Shown here in pieces: positions 1 through 8,448 of a DNA stretch of 36,201 nt. The stretch is from positions 1-36,201 of the forward strand of contig JAUSKX010000029.1 in NCBI GenBank assembly GCA_030646675.1. Direction: 5' to 3'. The first letter of the stretch is position 1, and every line of letters starts with the position of its first letter. The DNA comes from Candidatus Azambacteria bacterium. GTDB lineage: Bacteria > Patescibacteriota > Minisyncoccia > UBA10092. Both the position numbers and the translations under genes were made by a program. The notes beneath the pieces are model-generated. The model was not told where the DNA came from, ran no database searches, and worked only from the letters and a program-made list of their open reading frames with translations.

Positions 1-105
1 CCCCACAAAAGCAATGCTACTATTTTCATTAATAGACATTTTCTTAAGATCAAATTTGCTTCCGTAGCTGACTTCAAATAATTGACTGAGTGGGACAAGA
101 TTCAT
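1..105 (-). CDS. Type I restriction-modification specificity (HsdS-like) subunit, N-terminal fragment truncated by window edge
   Basis: My minus-strand translation from ATG at 105: MNLVPLSQLFEVSYGSKFDLKKMSINENSSIAFVG..., typical of the start of HsdS/TRD proteins; immediately downstream of a methylase gene. Confidence 0.65.
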   Translation of the reverse strand, partial: MNLVPLSQLFEVSYGSKFDLKKMSINENSSIAFVG

Positions 106-108
106 AAT

Positions 109-1944
109 TTATTTATCATTAAGCAATTTAAACATAAAGTATTTTTTCACTTCCTCCTCAAAACCTTTTTCTGTAAGTGATTCATAGTCGGTTTCAAGAT
201 ATGCCTCTGCACACCATTCATCATCTACGTCAACTTTTTTCCAAATGCTTTTACCAGCAATCTCTTTACGATGAAACATATCAAGCCATTCCTTGTGAAT
301 ATTTTGCCATCTTTCTGTTGGTATTCTTCCCTCTACTCTGTCTTTTTTAAATCCATCGTCTTTCCAATAGCCAAACCAACTTTCGTGATGTGGGTCGCTA
401 TTATGCGGGACATGAGCGGTAAAAACCATAATACAAGCAACGACACCGATTGGATAAAACAAATCATTAGGCATGCTCATTACCGCTTCAAGTCGATGTT
501 CTTTTAAAAGTTGTTCTCGCAACGGATGCGGCGCGATTGCTAAGCCCATCGGCACAATCACAATGCCAGTAGCGTTTTTTTGAAGCGCATTAAGTAAAGT
601 TATTACAAAATTCCACTCGTGCAAATTCTCGCCTTCTTGTGAGTATGGCGGATTGATAAAACCAATACTGGCTTGATTTTTTATTTGGTTAAAAATTTCC
701 TCGTCAAAACACGAACCTTGATAAAGATTGGTTTTACCATCGCCTCGTAAAATCATATTGGAAACCGCAAGCGCAAACATTGACGGTTCTTGTTCAATGC
801 CAATGAGAGATTTTTCCAAAATCTTCTTCCTTTCTTCCTCGCTTACTCCCTCCGTCATCTTTTTCATCGCCGAAATAAGAAAACCGCCTGTCCCGCAACA
901 GGTATCTAAAACCTTATCGTTTTTATCCAATTTTGCTAATTCAACAAATAATTCTGTTATATGTTTTGGCGTTAAAACAATGCCCAGACCTTGCGCGTCT
1001 CCGCCAGTATATCGAATAAACTCTCCATAAAAATTACCGATTATATCAAAATCGAAACGGTCATGTGTAAAAGGTTTCATTTCCGAATCTATTTCGCGAA
1101 CGATATGTTCTAATGGCGACTCGTTTTTCTTTTTGTCAATTTTCTGTAATTCGGGGTGATATTCAATAAAACTAAAGGCATTTATAATCGCTCGTTTTTT
1201 CTCATCCTGATTTACTCCAAGCGTTGTTCGGCTAATTTCATCTTTAATCGCTTGAAACGTTTTTTGAGCAAGTTCCGAACCAATATATTTCGGATATGCG
1301 ACCTTAAACCCTTTTTCCATAAGCGCGATAAGAACCCCGCTCACAAGCAATGGCATTTGCGCCACGGTAATTTTTGCGTAATCTCGCAAATAGTTATGTA
1401 AATCTCGAGAGAAGCGACTTAAATCTTTTTTTCTGGTATTGGCAAGGTTTTCATCATAAGTGGCAAAACGAATATAATCTTGCCAAGAAATAATATCGGT
1501 TACCGGAACCTTTTTTGTATCAGCAAGGATTGAATGTGAGCCAGAACCTTTAGGAAAAAGAAATGTGCTAATTTTTAATTCCTCATTCGTTTGTCCACTT
1601 ACTGCAATCGCGATTATATTGTATTCTTGTGATAATTTTGAGGCGTATAAAAGAACACCATCAACAGCGAAACTGGCATATTGGTCTTGGTTTGGCGACT
1701 CGTGAAATTTAGCGTCCGCCTTGCATTCAATAATAAGTAAAAATTCTTTGTCTTCTTTTTTGGAAACCAGAAACTCCGGCTTGCCAATTCCATCACCAGA
1801 TTTACTCGCGCTTTTTAGTAATTTTTCAATAAGCGGATTTTCGCTTTTCTGTTCTTCAATCAAAAAACCATTTTCAGTTGTAATTCCAACTGACCCTAAC
1901 TTTTTGCGAACGATATTCTCAGTTATTCGTTCATTTTTTGACAT
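109..1944 (-). CDS. N-6 adenine DNA methyltransferase (HsdM-like) with N-terminal restriction-nuclease-like domain
   Basis: Motif I-like DTCCGTGGFL, motif IV NPPY (FINPPYSQEG); N-terminus contains GKPEFLV...LLIIECKAD resembling a PD-(D/E)XK/HsdR_N core. Confidence 0.88.
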   Translation of the reverse strand: MSKNERITENIVRKKLGSVGITTENGFLIEEQKSENPLIEKLLKSASKSGDGIGKPEFLVSKKEDKEFLLIIECKADAKFHESPNQDQYASFAVDGVLLYASKLSQEYNIIAIAVSGQTNEELKISTFLFPKGSGSHSILADTKKVPVTDIISWQDYIRFATYDENLANTRKKDLSRFSRDLHNYLRDYAKITVAQMPLLVSGVLIALMEKGFKVAYPKYIGSELAQKTFQAIKDEISRTTLGVNQDEKKRAIINAFSFIEYHPELQKIDKKKNESPLEHIVREIDSEMKPFTHDRFDFDIIGNFYGEFIRYTGGDAQGLGIVLTPKHITELFVELAKLDKNDKVLDTCCGTGGFLISAMKKMTEGVSEEERKKILEKSLIGIEQEPSMFALAVSNMILRGDGKTNLYQGSCFDEEIFNQIKNQASIGFINPPYSQEGENLHEWNFVITLLNALQKNATGIVIVPMGLAIAPHPLREQLLKEHRLEAVMSMPNDLFYPIGVVACIMVFTAHVPHNSDPHHESWFGYWKDDGFKKDRVEGRIPTERWQNIHKEWLDMFHRKEIAGKSIWKKVDVDDEWCAEAYLETDYESLTEKGFEEEVKKYFMFKLLNDK

Positions 1945-2071
1945 AATGATATTATACCAACTATTTACTACTTTATGTAGTGCAAAACTCTTATTTCACT
2001 TTAGTTTAAGCTTGGTGTTATAGGCAGGATACTCGGGTTAATTACTCCAAATATACAGAAACTATAGGACT

Positions 2072-2725
2072 CTAAAGTCGTCCTTTACAAAAGGGTTCGC
2101 CAAAGGCTATAAATTTATAAAAACCGCTGAGCAACAACAAAATACCATACCATGTTGCTAATAAAAACATGAATATAAACAAGGAAACAAAAAACTCAGG
2201 TTTTAAATATAAATCGATAGATTTTTCTAAACTTACTCTTGCATTTTCAGAAATTTCCTCTTTCGTGTCTTCATAGTATCCCATGAAAGAATACTCAAAT
2301 TTATCTATTGAATTACTTGTTTCAAAATTATTTAAAATCTTTTTATTTTTACCTGAAGTTATTTCTTTATAGTTGCCATTTATATTTATTCTTATTGTTG
2401 TGTCTACATTTCTAGCATCCTCTGTTTTGGCCTTGATGTTATTTTTCAAGTATAAATTATATCTAAATAAATCTCCGGGTAGCTTTAATAATGAGCTTAG
2501 TTCTTTTTCTTTATCTTTTACGGCACTTATGCCGTCAGTAAATTTTTTCATATCATTATAAACTAGAAAGCAAGCATTTTGATCTTGTTTAGCCTTTACT
2601 AAATTAGTGATTTCTAAAGATGTGCGCGTAATATTTGGTATGAAATAAAAGGAAAAATAAAGAGTAAGTGCCAATGGTATTACTAATAAAATTAAGATTC
2701 TTAAAAAAAATTTGTTTATTAACAT
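2072..2725 (-). CDS. Hypothetical membrane protein (two TM segments)
   Basis: ORF track starts at 2818, but the first 31 codons lie in the repeat element; MLINKFFLRILILLVIPLALTLYF at 2725 is a credible signal/TM start. Confidence 0.55.
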   Translation of the reverse strand: MLINKFFLRILILLVIPLALTLYFSFYFIPNITRTSLEITNLVKAKQDQNACFLVYNDMKKFTDGISAVKDKEKELSSLLKLPGDLFRYNLYLKNNIKAKTEDARNVDTTIRININGNYKEITSGKNKKILNNFETSNSIDKFEYSFMGYYEDTKEEISENARVSLEKSIDLYLKPEFFVSLFIFMFLLATWYGILLLLSGFYKFIAFGEPFCKGRL

Positions 2726-2745
2726 ATAGTACGAAGTTAAAACTT

Positions 2746-2878
2746 GGCGGAGAGGGCGGGAGTCCTTTTCACCCGTCGCGAACCACCACTTCGTGGTTCC
2801 GGTTCGCTCCTCCTTCAAAGCCTGGGTTCCTCACCAAGCCACAACGTGGCTTGTTTCGGATACCCTTCGACTTCCGCC
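2746..2878 (-). repeat. Hairpin-rich tRNA-associated element with imperfect terminal inverted repeats
   Basis: Ends ggcgga (2746-2751) / tccgcc (2873-2878); internal hairpins aaccac-cacttc-gtggtt (2781-2798) and aagccac-aac-gtggctt (2836-2852); the 2745-2764 end resembles the 3' end of tRNA-Ser plus CCA. Confidence 0.6.
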
Positions 2879-2886
2879 TTCAATAT

Positions 2887-2923
2887 AACACAAAACATTG
2901 CCAAAAAGGCAATGTTTTGTGTT
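2887..2923. terminator. Perfect 16-bp hairpin just 3' of tRNA-Ser, candidate terminator/processing signal
   Basis: aacacaaaacattgcc-aaaaa-ggcaatgttttgtgtt; no good U-tract follows, so terminator function is uncertain. Confidence 0.55.
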
Positions 2924-2927
2924 AAAG

Positions 2928-3012
2928 CGGAGTGGGCGGGAGTCGAACCCGCGATACCTTTCGGTATACCCGCTTTCCAAGCGAGCGCACTAGGCCACTA
3001 TGCGACCTCTCC
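2928..3012 (-). tRNA. tRNA-Ser (anticodon GGA)
   Basis: Minus strand GGAGAGGTCGCATAGTGGCCTAGTGCGCTCGCTTGGAAAGCGGGTATACCGAAAGGTATCGCGGGTTCGACTCCCGCCCACTCCG; long variable arm, GGTTCGACTCC T-arm, anticodon loop CTTGGAAAG; one A-A mismatch in the acceptor stem. Confidence 0.93.
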
Positions 3013-3034
3013 ATATTATGGGCGAACCCTCCAA

Positions 3035-3601
3035 TTATAAATCCGATGCTTTGACGATTTTATTTTTGCCCGTTTGCTTGGCTTTGTAAAGCGCCTCGTC
3101 GGCTTTCTTAAATAAGCTGTCAAAATCCCCTCCTTCGGTAAAGCTGGCCACGCCTCCGCTAACTGTGACTTTTGTTTTTTCCTCTATTTTCTTTCTGATA
3201 TCGTCGAAAATTTCAAAAGCATGATTCTCGTCGGACCCAACCAATCCCACGATAATTTCTTCTCCTCCCCAGCGCGCCACTATATCGATTCCGCGCACTT
3301 TTTCTTTGATGATTTTACTGGCCTGTTTCAAAATTTCATCCCCCGCCTGATGGCCGTAAGTATCGTTAATTTTCTTAAAATTATCAATATCAAAAATTCC
3401 CAGGCTCAAACTTTTGATAAGAAAATTTTCCCGGCGCGACGGGTTTTCCAAATAACCTTTAACTTCGTCAATAAATTTCGCCGACTCCTCCTTAAAACCA
3501 TGGCGATTGTAAAGAGTTGTTAGTTCGTCCTGATAGGCCAGCCCTTTTAGCCGTGATACCTCTTCTTCCAGTTCTTTAATTCTTTTTTGTTCTTCGGTCA
3601 T
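3035..3601 (-). CDS. GGDEF-domain diguanylate cyclase-like protein
   Basis: DELTTLYNRHGF, FDIDNFKKINDTYGHQAGDEIL, RWGGEEIIVGL motifs. Confidence 0.92.
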   Translation of the reverse strand: MTEEQKRIKELEEEVSRLKGLAYQDELTTLYNRHGFKEESAKFIDEVKGYLENPSRRENFLIKSLSLGIFDIDNFKKINDTYGHQAGDEILKQASKIIKEKVRGIDIVARWGGEEIIVGLVGSDENHAFEIFDDIRKKIEEKTKVTVSGGVASFTEGGDFDSLFKKADEALYKAKQTGKNKIVKASDL

Positions 3602-3610
3602 ATAAATATA

Positions 3611-4519
3611 TTACACCGGCATTTCCCGCAAACGCTTAATTCTTTCTTCAATCGGCGGATGAGTCATAAAAAGTTTGCGCAGCCAAGAAGCTTTTTTCTG
3701 GCCTTTGAACGGGTCGTCCAACCATAAATGAGCCGTGGTATTATTGGCAACGCGCATAGGAGTTGCGTCTCCGGAAATTTTTTGCAAAGCCGAAGCCAGC
3801 CCTTCAGGATAACGTGTAAGTAAAGCGCCGGAAGCATCGGCCAAAAATTCTCTCTTGCGTGAAATCGCCAGTTGAATCAGCATAGCGCTGATTGGCGCTA
3901 AAATTGATAAAACTATGCCTGCAATCATTAAAATCGCTCCGGCCTGGCCATTTTCTCTGTCATCGCGCCTTCCCATGCCGCCCCAAAAAGCCGACCTTAA
4001 AAATATGTCCGAAACAATTGAAACAAAACCGACAAGAACGACTATAACCGTTGAAAGCAATATATCGCGGTTGCCGACATGCGACAATTCATGCGCCAAA
4101 ACCCCTTCAAGTTCGCTCCGGTCCAGTTTTTCAAGCAATCCTTCGGTTACGGCAACTACGGCGTGTTTTGGGTCCCTGCCAGTCGCAAAAGCATTCGGCT
4201 GCCGTTCTCGGATTAAATAAATTCTGGGCATCGGCAATCCTGCGGTAATGCTTAAATTTTCAACTATGTGATAAAGTTCGGGGGCGCTATTGTGTTCGAT
4301 TGGAACCGCGCGCGCCATTTTCAAAACTATTTTATCCGAATACCAATACGCCGCGACATTCATCAGCACGCTGAAAATAACCGCGAAATATAAAATCGAC
4401 GGGTCTCCGTAAATCCTTGAAAAGGCCCAACCGATACCGATAACGACAATAAGAAATGCCGTAAAAAGCAACCAGGTCCGCCTGATATTGGCCGACTGTT
4501 GGGTATAAAGCGTCGGCAT
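3611..4519 (-). CDS. htpX: HtpX-like M48 family zinc metalloprotease
   Basis: GVLAHELSHVGNRD (HExxH), multiple TM helices, adjacent to lemA. Confidence 0.93.
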   Translation of the reverse strand: MPTLYTQQSANIRRTWLLFTAFLIVVIGIGWAFSRIYGDPSILYFAVIFSVLMNVAAYWYSDKIVLKMARAVPIEHNSAPELYHIVENLSITAGLPMPRIYLIRERQPNAFATGRDPKHAVVAVTEGLLEKLDRSELEGVLAHELSHVGNRDILLSTVIVVLVGFVSIVSDIFLRSAFWGGMGRRDDRENGQAGAILMIAGIVLSILAPISAMLIQLAISRKREFLADASGALLTRYPEGLASALQKISGDATPMRVANNTTAHLWLDDPFKGQKKASWLRKLFMTHPPIEERIKRLREMPV

Positions 4520-4524
4520 ATTAT

Positions 4525-5079
4525 TTAGAATTTAACCGCTACCGGGTCTCTTTCCGCCGCATCGTCCAGTCCAAAAAATTCTTCTTTTTTGAATCCAAAT
4601 GTTCCAGCGACTAAATTGGACGGAAAAGTGTCAATTTTAGTATTGTATTCCAAAACGTTGCCGTTATAAAACCTTCTTGCCGCCTGAATTTTGTTTTCCG
4701 TGTCCGCCAGTTCTCTTTGTAATTCCAAAAAATTAGCATTGGCTTTTAAGTCCGGATAATTTTCGGAAACCGCGAAAAGCGTTTTCAAAGTGCCGGACAA
4801 AGCGTTTTCTGCTTCAAGTTTTTCATCTTTGCTTTTGGCGCCCATCGCTTGGGTTCGCGCTTCCGTAACTTTTTCAAAAACATTTCTTTCATGCTCCATA
4901 TAGCCCTTTACAGTTTCAACCAAATTCGGAATCAGGTCGTACCTTCTTTTGAGTTGAACGTCGATATCCGACCATGCTTCTTTGACCCTCGTTCTCAATA
5001 CAATAAATCGATTGTAAGCGAAAATAAGCCACAAAACAACTGCGGCGATAACGCCTAATAATATATATAAAATATTCAT
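4525..5079 (-). CDS. lemA: LemA family protein
   Basis: NRFIVLRTRVKEAWSDIDVQLKRRYDLIPNLVETVKGY signature. Confidence 0.93.
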   Translation of the reverse strand: MNILYILLGVIAAVVLWLIFAYNRFIVLRTRVKEAWSDIDVQLKRRYDLIPNLVETVKGYMEHERNVFEKVTEARTQAMGAKSKDEKLEAENALSGTLKTLFAVSENYPDLKANANFLELQRELADTENKIQAARRFYNGNVLEYNTKIDTFPSNLVAGTFGFKKEEFFGLDDAAERDPVAVKF

Positions 5080-5106
5080 ATTTTTCTTATTATTTTAATT
5101 TTTCTA

Positions 5107-7254
5107 TTATACCACGGCGTCCTCCAATTTCAAGGAGAATAATTTGGAAACGCCATCGTCACCCATGGTAACGCCGTAGAGAACATTGGCAATTTCCATT
5201 GTTGAACGATTGTGAGTTATTAGGACAAATTGGGTTTTTTCCGCCAAATCTTTCAAAACTTTAGCAAACTGCGCCGCGTTGGCTTCGTCCAACGCGGCGT
5301 CAATTTCGTCCAAAACCAAAAACGGCGGACGGCTGACAGAAACGATGGCAAACAAAAGAGCGATGGAAATAAGCGCCCGTTCGCCGCCCGAAAGGGCGGC
5401 AAGGTCGCGGATGCGTTTGCGCGGCACATTAACGTTTATGGTTACACCCGATTCGTTTTCCAATTTCGCGGAACCGCCGCCGAACATCAGTTTGAAATAA
5501 TGCTCGAATTCATCATTTATTTTCGCCAATCCCATTTTGAAATCGCTATTGATTCTGCCCGTCAAATTTTCTATCAAACTTTTTAGCGAACCTACAGCGC
5601 TTGTTAAATCGGAAAATTCTGTTGTTAAAAATACGTGACGCTTATCGGTCTCTTCATACTCGCGCATTATTTCTTCATCAAATCCTCCAATTTCGGCAAT
5701 TTCTCTTCTTAATTTTATAATTTTATTTTCCAGCCCGGATAAATATTCGGTTTCCGGTAAAACAAATTTTGTGTCGGCAGTGGCAAAAGTAGCCGTTAAT
5801 TCTTCGTAATCTTTCCCCGAACCCCATAATTCCGATTTCAAGTCCGCTTCTTTCAATTTGATTTTTTCTTCTTCCAGATTAAATCTTTGCGCCGCCTCCT
5901 GCGCCAGCATATATTCGCGCCGCGCCATTTCCAAATCTTTTTGAAAAACCGAATATTTGCCCCTCCATTCCATTTCTTCCGAACGAATTTTTGAAAGCGC
6001 TTTTTTGTTCTGATTTATTTGCTCGTCTATTCTGGCAAATTTCAATTTAAAATTTTCTTTGTCTTTTTCATACGGGCTTTCGTTTTTTTCTTCAATGTCC
6101 GCCAAATCAACAAGCGAAAGTATTTTTGAAATATCGTTCTTCTCCAGGCAGTCGCTGACGGTTCCGATTTCGCCGGCAAGATTTTTAATGGTTTCTTTAA
6201 TAGCAACTGCGTCGGCCAGTTGCGAAACGGCATCAAGACGTTTCGCCCAATATTTTATTTTAATCGCCAAGACCGCTTCAAGCGTTTTTATGTTTTTGGC
6301 ATTATTTCTTTTTGCCGATTCAATAATGCCCTCAATGCGGCCAAGCTCTCTTGTAATGTCATGCCGTTCGGTATTTAGTTTTTCCAGACTGGTTTCAAAC
6401 TGGCCATTTTTTTCTCCGGCTTTGGAAAATTTTGTTATTTGTTCTTCAAAAAGTTTTTCGTTTGTTTCAAAATTTTCTTTCGCCGTTGTTATTCTAGCGT
6501 CGACTTCTTCCCGCGCTTTTTGATTGTCGTTTCTTTGAGAATATATTTCCCGGATTTTTATTTTGAAAAATTCATTTTCCAAATTATTCAAATCAGTGAC
6601 CAAAATTTCTCTTTTTTGAAATTTCTCAACTTGGCGTTTTAGCGAACGCAGGCGCGGAGATATTTCATTTATCAAATTGGCGGTTTGTTCTAAATTCGCT
6701 CCGGTTTCCGACAATTTGGATTCGGCTTCGGATTTTTTAAGCTGAAATTCGCGGAGGCCGAGAGCTTCTTCCAAAATCCCCTGCCTTTCCGCGGGATCGG
6801 CTTTTAAAATTTCATCGGCCGAACCTTGGTTTACAATTGAGTTCCCCCTAAGCCCCAATTTTGAACGCGCCAGAAGCTCGGTTATATCTTTGAGCCGCAC
6901 CTGGCTGTCATTTAAATAATATTCGTTGGCGCCATCGCGATAAACCTTGCGGCCTATAACAACCTCATCAAAATCAACGGGGAAAAAACCGTCACGATTA
7001 TCAAAATGCAAACTGACGCTGGCCTTGCCCTGGGACGGCTTTGCCGCCGAACCGGCCCAAATTAAATCGGCGCCCGATTTGGAACGTAAATTTTTAAATC
7101 CTTGTTCGCCCAAAACCCAGCGCACAGAATCGACAACATTGGATTTGCCGGAACCGTTAGGCCCGACAATGGCGCTTACGGCGGTCGGAAATTCCAGCGC
7201 CGTTTTGTGGGCGAATGATTTGAATCCCGATCTGTCTAATTTCTTAAGCCGCAT
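5107..7254 (-). CDS. smc: Compact chromosome segregation protein SMC (no obvious hinge)
   Basis: Walker A GPNGSGKSNVVDSVRWVLGEQ, signature LSGGERALISIALLFAI, Walker B PFLVLDEIDAALDEAN; next to rnc as in many bacteria; only 715 aa. Confidence 0.9.
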   Translation of the reverse strand: MRLKKLDRSGFKSFAHKTALEFPTAVSAIVGPNGSGKSNVVDSVRWVLGEQGFKNLRSKSGADLIWAGSAAKPSQGKASVSLHFDNRDGFFPVDFDEVVIGRKVYRDGANEYYLNDSQVRLKDITELLARSKLGLRGNSIVNQGSADEILKADPAERQGILEEALGLREFQLKKSEAESKLSETGANLEQTANLINEISPRLRSLKRQVEKFQKREILVTDLNNLENEFFKIKIREIYSQRNDNQKAREEVDARITTAKENFETNEKLFEEQITKFSKAGEKNGQFETSLEKLNTERHDITRELGRIEGIIESAKRNNAKNIKTLEAVLAIKIKYWAKRLDAVSQLADAVAIKETIKNLAGEIGTVSDCLEKNDISKILSLVDLADIEEKNESPYEKDKENFKLKFARIDEQINQNKKALSKIRSEEMEWRGKYSVFQKDLEMARREYMLAQEAAQRFNLEEEKIKLKEADLKSELWGSGKDYEELTATFATADTKFVLPETEYLSGLENKIIKLRREIAEIGGFDEEIMREYEETDKRHVFLTTEFSDLTSAVGSLKSLIENLTGRINSDFKMGLAKINDEFEHYFKLMFGGGSAKLENESGVTINVNVPRKRIRDLAALSGGERALISIALLFAIVSVSRPPFLVLDEIDAALDEANAAQFAKVLKDLAEKTQFVLITHNRSTMEIANVLYGVTMGDDGVSKLFSLKLEDAVV

Positions 7255-7257
7255 TCT

Positions 7258-7950
7258 TTACCAATTTTTTAATTTCAAACCGTTTTCGGCCGCTTGCTGC
7301 TGGGCTTCGTTTTTTGAAGCCCCCTCCCCTTGGGCAATTAATTCTTTGCCCAAATAAACCCCGACATTAAAATTTTTATCATGGTCTGGGCCGCTTTCGG
7401 ATAAAACTTCGTAATTCGGAGTGACGCCGACCCGTTCCTGCGCCGCCTCCTGAAACAGACTTTTATGGTCGCGCCATAGTTTTTTGTCTATGATATTTTT
7501 TAGTTCGGGAAGCAGATTTTTGGCAATGAATTCCGCGGCCGCCGGGTAATCCTGGTCAAGATAGTAGGCGCCGGTAAACGCTTCAAACGTGTTGGCTAAA
7601 ATATATTGGCGGCCGCGGCCCGTTTCTTTGGTTTCGCCTTTTGATAAATACAAGTAATCGTTAAATCCCAATTGAGCGGCAATCTGGGCAAGCATCTGGG
7701 AATTAACCAAGGCCGCGCGAAGGCTGGTCATTTCTCCTTCGGCCAAGTCAGGATAGTTTTTATAAAGATATTCGGTAACGACAAGTTCCAGTACCGCGTC
7801 GCCTAAAAATTCAAGACGCTCGTTATGATTTAATTCAAATGCCGGATTTTCATTAAGATATGAACGGTGAACAAAGGCCTGTTTGAGCAGGTTTTCATTT
7901 TTAAATTTTATGTTAAGTTGTTTTTTTAAACTGTTAAAATCTTTATCCAT
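7258..7950 (-). CDS. rnc: Ribonuclease III
   Basis: [21 protein letters not shown] signature motif, dsRBD at the C-terminus ([17 protein letters not shown]). Confidence 0.96.
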   Translation of the reverse strand: MDKDFNSLKKQLNIKFKNENLLKQAFVHRSYLNENPAFELNHNERLEFLGDAVLELVVTEYLYKNYPDLAEGEMTSLRAALVNSQMLAQIAAQLGFNDYLYLSKGETKETGRGRQYILANTFEAFTGAYYLDQDYPAAAEFIAKNLLPELKNIIDKKLWRDHKSLFQEAAQERVGVTPNYEVLSESGPDHDKNFNVGVYLGKELIAQGEGASKNEAQQQAAENGLKLKNW

Positions 7951-8410
7951 TTTCTTTCCCCTTCCTTGGGCTTCCCTCTTCTTTTCCCGGTTCGCCTATC
8001 GCCCGATAAATTGTTCCCAAAACGCCATTGACGAATTTGCCGGATGTTTCCCCGCCAAAGCTTTTCGCCAGCTCGATAGCCTCGTTAATCGCCACCTTGG
8101 GTGGGACTTCTTCGCGGTTGCCAAGTAAAAGCTCGTAAATGCCAATGCGCAAAACATTGCGGTCAACCAAGTTGATTTGCTCAAGCGGCCATTCGGGAGC
8201 GGTTTTAACTATAATTTCGTCAATTTTATCTTTATTTTCCAAAACGCCTTTTATAAGAGCATGAACAAACTGGCTGTCTTCCAAGCCGGGGCCGAACTCT
8301 TCAAGATTCCTATCTAAAATCTCGTTTATTTTTAAATCGTTGCGATTATTAAAATCCCATTCGTAAAGGGTTTGCATCACTATTGAACGGGAAAGGTGCC
8401 TATTAGCCAT
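7943..8410 (-). CDS. nusB: Transcription antitermination factor NusB
   Basis: [20 protein letters not shown] ... LRIGIYELL ... [27 protein letters not shown]. Confidence 0.95.
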   Translation of the reverse strand: MANRHLSRSIVMQTLYEWDFNNRNDLKINEILDRNLEEFGPGLEDSQFVHALIKGVLENKDKIDEIIVKTAPEWPLEQINLVDRNVLRIGIYELLLGNREEVPPKVAINEAIELAKSFGGETSGKFVNGVLGTIYRAIGEPGKEEGSPRKGKENG

Positions 8411-8448
8411 GTATAAAAAATATCACAAATCCCCCCAAAAATCAAAAA

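Noticed and set aside
2744-3040. Plus-strand 98-aa ORF (…EWAGVEPAIPFGIPAFQASALGHYATSPYYG…)
   Set aside because: Translation of the antisense of tRNA-Ser and the adjacent element; a well-known artefactual ORF type.
6059-6523. Plus-strand 154-aa ORF
   Set aside because: Antisense to the SMC coiled-coil region; composition reflects the complementary Lys/Glu-rich codons.
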